64,000 nucleotides of DNA from Triplophysa rosa (Eukaryota; Chordata; Actinopteri; Cypriniformes; Nemacheilidae), in assembly GCF_024868665.1 (NCBI RefSeq), contig NC_079895.1:24918597-24982596 (forward strand), read 5' to 3'. Position 1 is the stretch's first letter, and each line of letters opens with the position of its first letter. The notes under the pieces were generated by a model. It saw only the letters and a list, made by a program, of their open reading frames with translations. It did not search any database and was not told the DNA's origin. Of the stretch, positions 1 through 13,100 are shown one piece after another. Both the position numbers and the translations under genes were made by a program.

Positions 1-138
1 CTGCTCTTGCTCAGTGCCAACAATGTACTTCAAAAAGAAAGTTCATTTCCGTATGTTATGATTGAGCCCATCAATTATCTTAGGAACACCCATTTTGTTC
101 CAAGGCTTTTTAGTGTGGTTTGCATACAAAAAAAGGTG

Positions 139-270
139 AAAAAAGGTTCTTCAGATTATAAAAAATAAGAGAGATAGTTAAAGAACCTCTAACTGAATGG
201 TTCTTTGTGGAGCCAAAATGGTTCTTCTATGGCATCGCTGTGAAGAACCATTTAAGCACCTTTGTTTATA
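139..270. repeat. Remnant of AAGGTTCTT-rich interspersed repeat
   Basis: The stretch contains AAAAAGGTTCTTCAG, AAAGAACCTCTAACTGAATG, GGTTCTTCTATGGCATCGC and GTGAAGAACCATTTAAG. The same GAACC/GGTTC phrases recur at about 33880-33960 and 34510-34950, so this is one dispersed family. Ends are not clear here. No coding potential. Confidence 0.5.
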
Positions 271-509
271 CAGTTTAAAGTGTTTTCTGAGGTTATTTAG
301 ATTTAGTGAGAGTTTATGCTGAACAGTACATGTTTAGGGCTAGGGCGGATCAGCATTTCCACAGTCATAGAAAACCATTAAAAATCACAAGGTTTGTTTT
401 CCACTCTGAATAAAAAAAAAATATGTAAAGTGAATATATATTTATCACTTTACACTCTTAAAAACAACACAATCTGTTCCTAACTGAACACATCTCAAGA
501 TCTAGTTAA

Positions 510-713
510 AGGGATAGTTCACCCAAAAATGAAAATTCTGTCATCATGTACTCACCCTCTTGTCAATTTAAACCTGTATACATTTCTTTCTTCTGCAGGA
601 CACAGAAGAACAAATGCAAGTCAGTGGGTACCAGCATTGTTTGGTTACCAATATTCTTCAAAACATCTTATGTATTTTGCAAATAAAAAATCATTTTTGG
701 GTGAACTTTTTCT
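510..713. mobile_element. TTAA-flanked inverted-repeat MITE, copy 1
   Basis: The left end reads AGGGATAGTTCACCCAAAAA after TTAA (506-509). The right end reads GGGTGAAC...TCT before TTAA (714-717). TTAA target duplications are the hallmark of piggyBac-like transposition, so I infer a non-autonomous piggyBac-type element. The interior has the conserved family phrases TCACCCTC, AACCTGTATA and CAATATTCTTCAAAACATCTT. No protein is encoded. The short ATG frame 529-717 is just family sequence. Confidence 0.75.
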
Positions 714-717
714 TTAA

Positions 718-1046
718 AGGGATACTCTGTATACATTTCTTTGTTCTGTTAAACACAATTAAAGATATTTATAAGAATTTTAGTAACTGAGATTTCTGGG
801 GTAGTCAAAATACATGGTTGCCAAAGGTGCCCCAGAGCTGTTTGTTTTCATAAATTCTTCAAAATATCTTTTTTGTTTAACAGAACCAAAAATATATACC
901 ATATTTTTCTCAGAAATCTCAGTTGCTAACATTCTTCCAAATATCTTTCTTTGTGTTCACCTGAACAAAGACATTTATACAAGTTTGGAACAAAGTGAGG
1001 GCGAGTAATTCATGACAGAATTTTCATTTCTGGGTGCACTGTTCCT
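718..1046. mobile_element. TTAA-flanked inverted-repeat MITE, copy 2
   Basis: This copy follows copy 1 directly; the TTAA at 714-717 serves as right flank of one and left flank of the other. The left end is AGGGATACTCTGTATACATT and the right end is TGGGTGCACTGTTCCT before TTAA (1047-1050). The interior contains a second inverted pair around GAAATCTCAGTTGCTAACATT and its complement AGTAACTGAGATTTC, giving a near-palindrome. Frame 814-1008 is repeat, not a gene. Confidence 0.75.
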
Positions 1047-1303
1047 TTAAGACACCATTCCTTCATTTTAGAAGCCGTTTGACACATCACGATACGGACA
1101 AGAAGACAATCGCAACTTCCGTTTCATGGTGACATGGTGACACATCGTTTTTAATAGTGTATAATAATACGTTCATTGCTACACTATATTATGATACTTG
1201 TTCAGCAAATTTCTTTTAAATTATCTTACAAATTGTTCTGCATCAAAATGATTTTTGAAAATCATTATCCATCAATTGCGTATTACAGTGAAAGTCCTGA
1301 AAG

Positions 1304-1440
1304 TTAAATGGACAGTTCGCCCAAAAATGTTAATTCTGTCATCATTTACTTAGCCTCGAGTTGTTGCAAATCTGTATAAATTTCACTGTTTTGATGAGCA
1401 CAGAGAAATATATTTGGAAGAATGCGTGTAACCAAACAGT
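1304..1440. repeat. 5' fragment of the TTAA MITE family
   Basis: TTAAATGGACAGTTCGCCCA and AATTCTGTCATCATTTACTT match the left end of the copies at 510 and 12655. The right half is missing or too diverged to recognise. Confidence 0.55.
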
Positions 1441-2602
1441 TCTTGGCCACCATTGACTACATATGAATAGTTCTGCTTCAAGTCTGGCCTGCAGCATGTC
1501 CTGATCACATTCCCTTTCTCTGACTAAAAACTACTAAAAAGCTTAATAAAATTCTTCAAACCACTTGATGAAACCACTTCTTTCAGTGCTAAATATATTT
1601 AGTCACGTTACACAAACATGGTTATTGATGGCATGTCAGTTTATAGCACTCTCAGCTGTAATGTCATCCATCTCTTTAACTGCCGGAGCAATAACACTTT
1701 TGAAGCTCCTTCACGCTGAGACGCAGCGGTGCATCTGTCATATTTCGCTATATGGAACACTTCATAAAACATAAAAGATTATCGATTGCGGTCGATTAAC
1801 AGAGGGCAAGTGGTCGCCAGACACGCGGCCTGACCCTTTGATTCATCTTACTGACCGTGGCATTCGTCTTCTGTTTCCTTCTTGTTATTACGTTTGTTAT
1901 GTAAAGAGAAGACGGAAACAAAGGCAGGAATGGAGACGGACAGAGACAGACACCTTGAACCCCTCCGTTTCTGAGGCGCTGGCCTTCATTGATGTTACGT
2001 CTGATTTAGTAGAGTACTGAAGAGAAGAGACTGGAGTCTATAACAAGCCTGTGAAGTGTTAAGCAGAGCAGCATGTGGAGGTTCGCGTAAACAAGATGTT
2101 TTGCGTACATTTGGTCCAGGTTAGGCGCACATGGGCTATACCCTCCCAGCCTTTCTGTGCCTTTCAAGTAAACGCTAGCAGCCCCGATCTCGGCGCACAT
2201 CTGGTCGGATATGCAGAACAATGCCTGCGCCGGGATCTCGACGAGTGGGTTTAATTTGAGCATGTTTCATGTTTTGCATATCGCCGGTCCGCTCGCGTTT
2301 TCCTCATTTCCAAGTATTTGATATGGCCGTTTTCTGGAGGTGTGGTGACGTGTGCACATGTGAAAGTGCCCAGATAGTCGTATAAAAGCACATGATCAGT
2401 TTTCTGTCTCACAAACAAGCACAGACAAGTCGTAAAGTTGTTGGAGAAAATGATGTTCATGGAGACACTCATTGATTGTGAAATAGCTGGGCTTCTTTAA
2501 AAACAACAAGGATTTGTCTTAGGAAGTCAGTAAAAGTTGTGTAACTGCATTTGATGTTCATGTTAGTAGTTTGAATAAAGACCACATTTGACATGCACAT
2601 GA

Positions 2603-2850
2603 GGGATAGTTCACCCAAAAATGAAAATTCTGTCATTATTTGCTCACCCTCAGATTGTTCCAGACCTGTATAAATTTCTTTGTTCTGCTAAACACAAAGG
2701 AAGATATTTGGAAGAATGTCAGTAGCCAAACAGATCTCATCCCCCATTTACTGCCATAGTAGGGAAAATAAATACTTTGGGAGTCAATGGGTGCTGAGAT
2801 CTGTCTAGTTACTAACATTCTTCCAAAATATCTTCCTTTGTGTTTAGCAC
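2603..2850. repeat. Partial TTAA MITE family copy
   Basis: It starts with AGGGATAGTTCACCCAAAAA and continues with GTTCCAGACCTGTATAAATT. The two halves GAAGATATTTGGAAGAATGT and CATTCTTCCAAAATATCTTC are inverted. It stops at about 2850 without the terminal GGGTGAACTATCCCT. Confidence 0.6.
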
Positions 2851-3079
2851 AATTTTTTACTTAAAAATTGTACTTTAAAAATATTTGTGCAAATTGTTAC
2901 GAGGATTTTATTAAGTCAATTCTACAAGTTATTTTTTTCAGTGTAGGCGGGTCCAATCAGACTGCACAGAACTGTCACTATACTGTATGTACGGTGTCAG
3001 GTACATATGCCCATACCTGTCAACATTTGGGTACGACAATCCGCACCCCCCTCCATCCGTTCGCATTCTGTTCTGCATC

Positions 3080-3245
3080 CCCATTTTTTTCTGTGGAACC
3101 CAAAAGATATTTTAAGAAATGTGCGTGCTTAAGAAGTGGTTTTGTGTTCATACAATGGGAGTCAGTGGGAGCCAATGTTGTTTGGTTATCAATGTTCTTT
3201 AGAAGAAATAAGGTTTGGAATAAAATGAGGGTGAATAAATGAGGA
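3080..3245. repeat. Partial TTAA MITE family copy
   Basis: Family phrases seen are TTTTTCTGTGGAACCCAAAA, GATATTTTAAGAAATGTGCG and ATAAAATGAGGGTGAATAAA. Both termini are lost. The overlapping opposite frames at 2868-3253 are explained by this palindrome and are not genes. Confidence 0.55.
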
Positions 3246-4336
3246 ATTTTCATATTTGTAACTCAGTCTTCATTTAGAAACATAATCCCTGAATAGTGTT
3301 TTAGAATTCCACCAGTTACGTTTAGTGGGCTGCCGTCCAAATCTGAAGCGGTTTTCGTGTTTCATGTTTGGTTCTAACAGTTTATCATACCCGAAAACAG
3401 TCTGAAGAACGGCGTTTTCTTTCTGGTGTCACTATAAATTATGTAAAACTGAAAATCCCATTGTTTTACTACAGTAACCATAGTTTAAATATAGGGCTGT
3501 TCATCTTTTATTTGCGATAAATCACATCCAGAAAAAAAGTTTTGTGTTCTATAATATACTGTATATCTGTGCTCTGTGCATGTTAATTTTGTATTAATAA
3601 ACACATATACATACTAGCGGGTGTGCACGTAACGTGACGTAAAGTCAAGCGAGACCCGCCCACTGAGTGGCAGAAAGACTGAATGCAGCAGTGTTTACTG
3701 CTATCTGTACTTTTTTTAGAACAGGATAAAGTTGTTGTGTGATTTATTGTGCAAACAGATTAAGCACGAAATCGGAGATTATTTTTAAAGATTGCCGAAA
3801 GACAGAAAAAAGCGGATGTATCGCTTTAATTTGATGAAACCAATGGAATACTGAAACGTGGATGTTTACTAGCCGTTTCATATCAGATTCAGCTCAGGTA
3901 AGTTGTTTTGGTTGAACTATACCATAATAGTGTTACCTACCTTTCTACACCTTTATATGTTGCATAAATTTACTTCTTTTAACATTCTAATTAGATGGAT
4001 TTCATACAAACTTAAAGATGAGGTTACACACGCAGTTTCTGCCAATCTCATATTAATCCTGAGTACCTATACAGTAGTATTGCATACTTCGTATCTTCGA
4101 AGAGTCTTTAGTTTGATTTTATAAATCTTAATAGTTTGATTTATGAATTTATAAAAGACAGATATAGCTGTATGATTGTTTCCGGAAAAAGTGGAGCTCC
4201 TGGTGGCGTGCGTGCGTGGGGGGGGTCTGGGGGGGTGGAACTACAGCACGAGCACACAATACATCATCGCATATCCCTGCATAACTGTTGAAAATCCGGT
4301 ACTCGGTTTTTAAAAAATGGTATCGGTGCATCCCTA

Positions 4337-5262
4337 GTGGGCGTGCTTTTCCGGGAGAATTGTCCAATAAGGGACTAAGAACCCTTGTTATGTAACTGGA
4401 ATCCGAAAAAAACTTTCTGAAACCTGTACGAACCCTGGCAGAGTGAATCGAGCACAGAAATATTACGTCATATGTTCAGCTCGTTTTTTGACAAGTTGAC
4501 CATGTTAAGCTTGAGAAGCCAGCACGTTTAACAGTGTAAAGAAGTCAGAATGCATAAAATAGCATGTTACCTCCGCTTTAAAGATTAACGTTGTGTCAAC
4601 ACCCGAAACATAAAGTAGAGCAATGTAAATCTTGTAAAATTCCATTTGCTAAACTGCTTAACGTGTTTTGCTCGAGTAGAAAATGTTTCACTTACGGCTT
4701 TGTGTATGTCCCCCATCATTGAAATCAGGAAACGCAATTCCACGCATTACTTTAGTGTCTAAGGACACCTGGTTCCTATGTAAGTCGTAAGGATCACCAT
4801 TAAGTCCAACTGCTTTTAATTTGATCAAATAAATGTGTGTTTAAGTCCCGGTTTCCTTGTTTCTTCTTAAAAGCATTAAAAGCAGCCATTTTGCTGAGTG
4901 TTTTGCCACTCAAGGGGCGTGTCCCTGAGTGTTCACGTGGGAAAGTGACGTCAAACACATACCTTTTTATATTTAAAAAAAATATCAAACAAAAATTAAT
5001 AAATGTTTATGTGTAGTTTATAGGGGCCATGCAGCAGTGTGTCATGCATTCTGACTTGCTGTCTAACGTGCTGTCTTCTCATGCTTGACATGGTCAACTT
5101 GTCAAAAAACGAGTTGGACGTATTACGTAGTATTGCTGTGCTCGATACACTCCCCCAGCGTTCGTATAGCTTTCTGAAAGTTTTTTTCGAACATGAAAAT
5201 CTGTTTCGTAACCACTTTTCTTATTCCCTTATTGGGCAATTCTCCCGGAAAAGCACGCCCAC
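4337..5262. mobile_element. Foldback element with two 219-bp inverted arms
   Basis: The left arm 4337-4555 starts GTGGGCGTGCTTTTCCGGGA and ends GAAGTCAGAATGCAT. The right arm 5044-5262 is its reverse complement, starting ATGCATTCTGAC and ending AAAGCACGCCCAC. The arms are equal in length, collinear and similar but diverged, with a 488-bp unpaired centre. Flanks (CATCCCTA left, GGGAAGGC right) show no clear target duplication. It would fold into a long hairpin. The class is unknown; no transposase is encoded. Confidence 0.7.
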
Positions 5263-6180
5263 GGGAAGGCGAAAGAAATAGACCGCCCATGCGTCGACTG
5301 CCCACGCGTCAACCGATGAGCGAGGAAGACCCGCTTACCATCAAGATTGGCTGCGCTGTGGGCCTGCAGCTGCAGCTCGTTACTCTTGAGATAGAGAGAG
5401 AAGTCGAGGTGTCTTTGTTTGTTCACGGAATTTCAGTGATGGATGTTATATAAACGGTGGATATAACGCTGGATTTGGAGATCGTTTGAAACTGATAGAT
5501 GGTGCAGTCCCAGCGCTAAAAGATACTGGACATGAACCACATGCGGTAACATTTAATATTTGTAGTAAAACTATGGTTCTAAATTCACCAAAAAACACTT
5601 TTACTGTAACAAGTGGGATTGCTTGAATTATTCCGGTTGATGTGATGGGCATCCATCCCCTAATCTTTCTTTTCACTTATTTTCTTTTTGTTACAGTCGA
5701 ATTGTCCATAAACTTAAATGGCATTAGCGTGGTAACTTCTGTTAAAAAAATCTTTTTGTTCTGAATCGAAAGTTACTGTTGCAAATAGGAGCGGAAACCA
5801 AAGCAAGCGAAAGTGCCGTCTCTCAGGATAAAAGTTGTATTGTGAGGGGACAGATGCTGAACTCCCATAAAGACCTAAGAAGCCACTTGTGTTTCACATG
5901 GCTGCAGTAAGCCCCCTCTCACCCTACCCAGTCTGATGTTAATTAGTTCATAAATTAAGGACATTGACTTTTTTAAGAACCAAATGAATGGGGAGAAAGA
6001 ATGGAAAGGCGGCGAATTAAGCGTACTAAAAAAACAGGCGAAAAATAAACAAAAGGAAAAAACAAAAAAGAAAACTTCAAAGAGTGATCTAATTCATCAG
6101 GCGTTTGAAGTGAAAAGACAGAGGCTGGTTCCACTCGCCACATGGATTAACAGTCGACTGAACAGCCAGACCAAGACGTT

Positions 6181-6199
6181 CTTTGCTCTCCCTCTCCCT

Positions 6200-6246
<47 letters not shown>

Positions 6247-6512
6247 NNNNNNNNNNNNNNNNNNNNNNNNNNNNNNNNNNNNNNNNNNNNNNNNNNNNNN
6301 NNNNNNNNNNNNNNNNNNNNNNNNNNNNNNNNNNNNNNNNNNNNNNNNNNNNNNNNNNNNNNNNNNNNNNNNNNNNNNNNNNNNNNNNNNNNNNNNNNNN
6401 NNNNNNNNNNNNTTCTATATCTCTCTCATCCTCTCTCTCTCTCTCTCTCTCTCCCTCTCTCTCTCTCTCTCCCTCTCCCTCTCCCTCTCTCTCCCTCTCT
6501 CTCTCTCTCTCG
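6181..6512. repeat. CT microsatellite interrupted by an assembly gap
   Basis: CTCTCT runs flank 166 N at 6247-6412. The gap almost certainly reflects unresolved microsatellite length. Apparent protein frames through it on both strands are artefacts of Leu-Ser or Arg-Glu repeats. Confidence 0.95.
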
Positions 6513-9500
6513 CTCACCCTGTGCGCTCAGAGACAGAGGCTTTTCTTTAATGGGATCTAAGGCAAATTTGGACTTTCTCTTGTTGTGGGTAAAATTACAA
6601 TTACTTTATTTTACAGAGGTTGAGGTTATGCTCAGTGTGTTTTATAGTGGTAAAGTTGCTTTTTTTTTGCATTGGTTGAAGAAAGTTGTTTTGTCCGTTT
6701 TCCTGAGTAAAGTGTAGGACCATGGACTCCACCAGAGAACTTTAATTTTGTAAAAATGTTTTAACATACATTCTTGTGTCCTTTTTTAAGTTAAGTATAT
6801 GTAAGCCATTTGTGTGTGGCTTACCCTATCAAGAGTAAACGCTCAGTGGTGCAATGAAAACTTAGACCAGTCCAGTCGCAACTTGACTCCACCAATGGGA
6901 TGAGTTGGGGGGGGGGTGGCCTATCAATTTAACCTACTGTTCCAAAATCATATGATTATCGGATGATTTCATACAAATTAGCCATCTCGTAAATTAGTTA
7001 CGAATTGCCATAAGATTGTTTTGGTACCCCAGATTGCATCCCTTAGATTCAGCAGATTTGTGTGTAATTTGTTCACTCAAATAGGGGATTCACACCAATC
7101 AAACAAGCCCTGATTAAAGCATTTGTCCACACCATAACTGTGAAAGTGACATGAAATAATAATAAACTGGACCAAAAGACTTAATTGTTAATTGTGGTCA
7201 AACAGCCCAGGGTTGAGGTAACAGGCCGGTTATTGAGCTGGTGAAACCTGTGCCGTGACCTCATTTACACAAGCTCAGAGCTGTACAGATAATCTGCTTT
7301 AATTGAATATTGATTTGTTGAGACTTCAGATAAGACATGGCTTGATGTTCCCGCTATAATAACATTGGGATCAAAGGTGTATTTCTTGGCTCTTACATAC
7401 ATCCTGATTTACCTGTTACTAACAGCTTCCATCATGTATTCAATTTATTTGTTAACCTTTTTCTTGCAGTTTTGTTTCAGAGAGTACATATAACGAGATC
7501 ATGTAAATTTCATTTCATTCAGTGTGTAATGTTGCCGTGTGTGAATGTAAGCAGTCTGCCAAGTTGTAAAGCCGAATGTAAATGAATAACAAAGTTATTG
7601 GCTTGGAAAAAAGGGAGTCGACTCTGAATCACGCAAACGAGTCGTGCCCTAGTCCAATTCGCAAACCGCCGCGGATTTAAGTCACTACATATAGTCCCCG
7701 CCTACCTTTTGCTAGGACTGCCCGCGAAAACTTCACTCTTCTCCCCCAAACACTGTAGCTCGTGAGCCTCATTCGCGGTAGACCAATCACAGCAGACTAG
7801 ACCATCTGGCCAATCAGATCAGAGTAGGCTGGCGGAAAGGAGGGGATTAGACGGATGATTCGCCGAATGAATCATTTGAGAGTCAGTCAAGAAGTAAGGT
7901 AAGAATAACTGCCAGTTATAACAAAATAATAGTGTTTTTACACTATGTATGTACGTAAACTTGTTGTTGGACACTCCATAAACCAAAATAGGACCTTAAA
8001 AATCAAGGAATATTTACTCTTTAAGAAGTAGTTCGGTCAAATATGAATATTCTGATGTAATTGATTCCCAATAGGGTTAGGTACCGAACCATGTACGCTT
8101 GAATTACGTACTGATTGAGTACCTGTGAACGCATCTGGGTGAGCAGGTATGTTAGAAAAAGAGATTGCGAGAGTGCGCGTTACACCTCATGCAAGTAAAC
8201 ACTAAGGCCTGACTCACATTTTGCGTCTTTTCCACACGCATATTCGTTATTTTAAATGTAGACGCGCGCAAATAGGGGGCGATGCGGTCGCTAAAGTCGT
8301 TATTCCAAAGTACTCATATCTCCTTTGCACTTCAGCATATTCGAAAACACGAAAATTGTTGATGTCTAAGCTTTCTTTTTAGACTAAACATGAATGTGAC
8401 TGAAATTTAAAAGGAGGAAAATATTATTAGCATATGGCAGATTTAGTTTAGGTCTACACAAAGCAATCATGTGACTTTGGAGATTTGGAAATTTGGAATA
8501 TAGTGAACAAGTGGACTACTTTTATTAAACTAAATCGATACTTTTATAACTTTATTTTGTGTTTCACAGAAATGATATGTGCTGAACAACAAAATACAAA
8601 AAGAATGGGTAATTTGGGGGTTTTCTGTTCCTTAAAGAGCGCCTACAATCCTGATCGGAGTTTAGAGTTCAGCCTGTGGTCTCTGTTTTGTGAAGGGAAA
8701 GAGTGTACGTTGACCTCAAATAACTAGTATGTGGATGAAGAGAGAGGATGTGTTTCTGGATGATGCTGATTTGGAGGATTAAACTGTCTAGGCTAGTCAG
8801 ACCGTCATTTTCAGAAACAAAATATTTGTGGTGTAACAGAAATGATATGGAACGCAGTCAAATATGTCAAACCTAAATAACACCGAAACATTTGATATGA
8901 GAAGCTTTTGTGTCCTCTACGTAGTTCTTTTCTAATCTGATTTTGTGTTCTCGTCGATGTCCGCACTTTTGTTGCACATTAACATTGTCCTTTCTGAGCC
9001 TTTGTAATGTGCCACTGATGAAACTTACTTTTTAATGGTTCCCACAATTAATTGACCATGATCGTTGTGATATTAATGTTTAAAAGCAAACACAAAATTC
9101 CCAATAAGGTGAGAAAATCATCGCAAAGCTTGTAGCTTTTAAACTGCCACTTTACAAGAAATAAAAAAAAAAACTCACTGCATTTCTAATACTTTAATAC
9201 TTTTTTTGCAAAACCCACAGACAAACATGAAGAGTGACCAATGGTAATGATAAAAAAAAATGGAGTAGCCAAGTTTCATCAGAAGGTCACAAAATGGTGG
9301 AGTGTTTAGATGATTGATTGCGTGCTTTGAAATACGGTGTTGAAGAAGTTCAGTGGCAGCCGATTATAACATATTCATTGGCTGTAAAGTAAACATGCTA
9401 TAGTGAAATTAAAAAGTTCTGAACTGACAAAATAATCGTGTTTATTAATGGTGATTAAAGTTTTGAGCAAAATATCGTTGATTATTATTTTTACCCATCA

Positions 9501-10184
9501 TCGTGCAGCCCTACAGGTACTGTATGTATGTTTTAATTATAAACGTATCAGAAGTGGTACTTAGTTGTCCAAATGTCTCTGCGGTGAATCTCTCTTTATT
9601 CAAGTAAGGTCTTGATATATGGTTTAAATTGCCCAGTTAAGCTCTTTCTTGAAACGTGTGCCCATTCTAGACCTACTTTGTCTTGTCTCTGCTCCTCTTT
9701 ATGCTGTTTGAAAGCCTTGATGTCGGCTGGCACTGCCTCACAGAGTTTGCCAGGCTTTGGATCTCGGCAGGGGTCTATCTCCGCACCCCTCCCAACAACA
9801 GACAGCATGCGAAGATTGTCACCCTGCTTTATAATTGGGGTTTCAGATCTTCAGAGCTTGGGACCCCTTCATAGCCCATCAGCACCTGGTTCCTTCGCTT
9901 TCAAAGGCAATGGAGTCCTACAAACCCTCAGGTGGTGAAACACTTTAAAGTCTGAGGCCCACCTGTCCATGATTCACCTGTTGTTATGTAGACTACACGG
10001 TGCTAGATAGTCTTTGTATGTTCTCGTTCGAAATCGCACGGAAACCATGGTCTGCATGGCACGGTTACCAAAAGCATCGGTTTCCTAGTAAAAATTATGG
10101 ACTCTTAATGGCAAATGAAGTTATTGTATGTTTCCTTTATTGAAATGGCTTACATTTATGTCATGGTTATCTTTTAACATGCAG

Positions 10185-13100
10185 GTGAAACAGAACTCGC
10201 TCAGATCCTACATTGGCGTAGTTCCTCAGGACACCGTCCTTTTCAATGACAACATCCGTGAAAACATTCGTTATGGACGCATATCTGCAAGCGACCAGGA
10301 AGTAGAAGAGGCCGCAGTGGCTGCTGACATCCATGATAGGATATTGTCCCTTCCAGACGGTAGGAGAGTGTTGATGTATTATACCTCCTTAGAATTTTGT
10401 TGTGTATCAGATGTGTATGCATATTCCAATACTAATACAAGTACGGCATCATACCTAATAGAGTTGTCACGGTACCATAAACATATCTTACAGTACTTTA
10501 CCAGTTGAAGTATCGCGGTACCAAGTAGTAACACGGTGCTGTGCCCATGTTCACAGTTGAGATCTACAAAATAAACATAATCTCCTAAATACACAGATCT
10601 AAATGGAACATTTTGTATTTACAATAATAAACTGTATTATACTGAAAACTACAATGTTTTGTAGTATAAAGTAATTAAATAAATTGTAGTAAATACTGCA
10701 GTATGCTTTAATATTTACTATGGTAAGAATTAAAAACACTAGTGTCTAGGAATTTTGTAGTACTGTACTATATAACTATGTACTATATAAATACTGTAGT
10801 AAATACTAAAGTACACCAGAATGTTTTTCACGTCGGAACTAATAAAATGTGCGACAAACTTCATTTATACAGATATTTTTATGAAGAGAAATGTTAGGCT
10901 TTAAATCATTTAAATGTGAAACTAAACAGTAGGTGGTGGCAATTTTTTACTGAGTCAGTGAATCATTCAACCAGTTCGTTCAAAACGATGGAGAACGAAG
11001 CAAGTGTCCTGATGAACGACTCACTGAATCATTATCTCATTCGAGTCATTCAAAACACAGATTTATTTAGAAGAGAAACACTGCCAAAAGGCAGATGTAA
11101 TTGTTCAAATAAACATTAATGCGCATATTCAACATTACTTCCGGTACTGCGATACTACCGTTTAAAAAAATAGAGTGGCTTCGCAGTATTTTGAAGCTGA
11201 GTTAATAGATATGATTTTAACAAGAATTTAAAACTAGAAATAGATGGAGCTAATCTAATGTTCCCCGGTAGCAGGTTCCGCAGTTTTGGAGTCGCAACCG
11301 AAAATGCGCGATCGCCCTTCAGTTTTAATCTAGATCTGGGAACTGGTAGTAGTAACTTATCAGAAGAACTCAAAGACCTTGCTGTTGTATGAAGTTTCAC
11401 TAGCGCATCAAGATACTTTGGTGCCCGACCGTTTAAGGATTTAAAAACAAACAGTAAAAGTTTGTATTCTTTACGGAAGCGAACTGGCAACCATTGAAGA
11501 GAGGACAGAATCGGTGTGATGTGCTCATGCTTGTGTGTACCTGTTAGCAGCCTAGCCGCTGCATTCTGCACGGCCTGTAAATGCACCAAGGCTGTCTAGC
11601 TAACTCCTATATACAGAGTATTACAGTAATCGAGTCGCGAAAAATAAAAGCATGAATAAGTTTCTCAAGGTCATTTAAAGAAAGAAAAGTCTTTGCTTTA
11701 GCCAAGAGTCTCAGATTAAAGAAAGCAAGATTTAACAACATTATTTATTTATCAAATTTAAGATCTGTATCGAATAATACGCCTAAATTCTTCACAACCA
11801 CTTTATTGTACACAGCCAGGGGGCCCAGATTTTGAGAGGCCAGATTATCCATTTGTCCAAATTAACTTCTGTTTTATTATCATTTAATTTCAGAAAATGT
11901 AAAGCCATCCAGCTTCTTATGTCCTTTAGGCAGTCTAACAGTGGAGTTAAAGCGTTCTTGTCACACTTTTGAAAAGGCAGATAAATCTGCATGTCATCGG
12001 CCTAGCAATGAAAAGAAACGTCATGTTTCCTAAAGATCGATCCTAATTGAAGCATATATAATGGAAAAAAAGGGGAGCAAGAATGGACCCTTGAGGAACA
12101 CCACAAGTAAGTGGTGCCGAACTCGAAAGGCAGTCACCAAGTTTAACTGCAAAACTTCTGTTCATTAAATATGACTTAAACCACTGAAGGGCCAACCCTC
12201 GAACTCCAACATGGTGATTCAATCGAGAGATCAGAATGCCATGATCTACGGTGTCAAAATCTGCACTATGATCTAGTAACACTAAGATAGCAGAGGCAAA
12301 TAACTTTCTTTGAATTTAACAGAACAAAGAAATTTATACAGGTTTGGAACAACTGGAAGTTGAGTCATTTATGACAAAATTTTTATTTTTGGGTTAACTA
12401 TCCCTTTAGCTTACAATATTTGTTCCAGCAGATACCTGACAAATGATATTTTAAGCATATTTCATTTCTTTTTGGCAAGTTTTAAAATATTTACTCATTT
12501 GATAATTTTTGTTAAAAAAGAAATGTATTTTGTTATATCGGCTTTTCCATAATATAACAAATATGGCAATGGTTTTAAATAGATCAAAAATCAGATAAAC
12601 ATCGACAGTCGATACATTGGTACATCTCAAGTATCAGGTAGACTTATTTATTAAAGGGATAGTTCATCTAAAATTAAACATTTTGTCATCCTTTAATCAC
12701 CCCAAGTCGTTCCACACCTGTGTAACATTTTTAGAACGTTTGTAAGCGAACAGTTGTGGGGCACTATTGACTACGACAAGTGGGAAAAAACTACTGTAGT
12801 AGTCAATGGTGCCCCAGAAATGTTTAGTTTCCCATGTTCTTTTATGTTAACCAGAACAAAGAAATGCATACAAGTTTGGAACAACTTGAGGGTAAGTAAA
12901 TGATTACAACATTTTTACTTTTGGGTGAACTATCCCTTTAAGTAGTATCTCACAACAGAAAAATGTTCATACTTTAAAAAGAAGCAAGAAACAAGAAATA
13001 ATATTCATTCATCTAGGCCTACCTTTTGCTTTACAATAAACTATTGTATGTCAGTCTTTGCTAAATAGTTAATCCAGATATAATAGATCAATAAGTCACC

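Larger units (their letters stand above)
1051..10184. other. Long stretch with no recognisable host exon
   Basis: Apart from the repeats listed separately, I see only AT-rich sequence and short frames ended by stops. The abcb6 exons that should precede 10185 (transmembrane region and Walker A) are not found here, so this is probably abcb6 intron or DNA upstream of a distant exon. The block 7600-7900, with CCAATCACAGCAGACTAG and CCAATCAGATCAGAGTAGG, resembles the interior of other dispersed fish repeats in this window. No promoter can be assigned. Confidence 0.5.

Noticed and set aside
5984..6560. 188- and 142-codon frames through the CT tract
   Set aside because: They consist of Ser-Leu or Arg-Glu microsatellite translation across an assembly gap.
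9596..9940. Overlapping frames on both strands (63-108 codons) just before the abcb6 exon
   Set aside because: No recognisable motif, stops in neighbouring frames, no good splice sites fitting abcb6 phase, and no match to the Walker A exon expected there.
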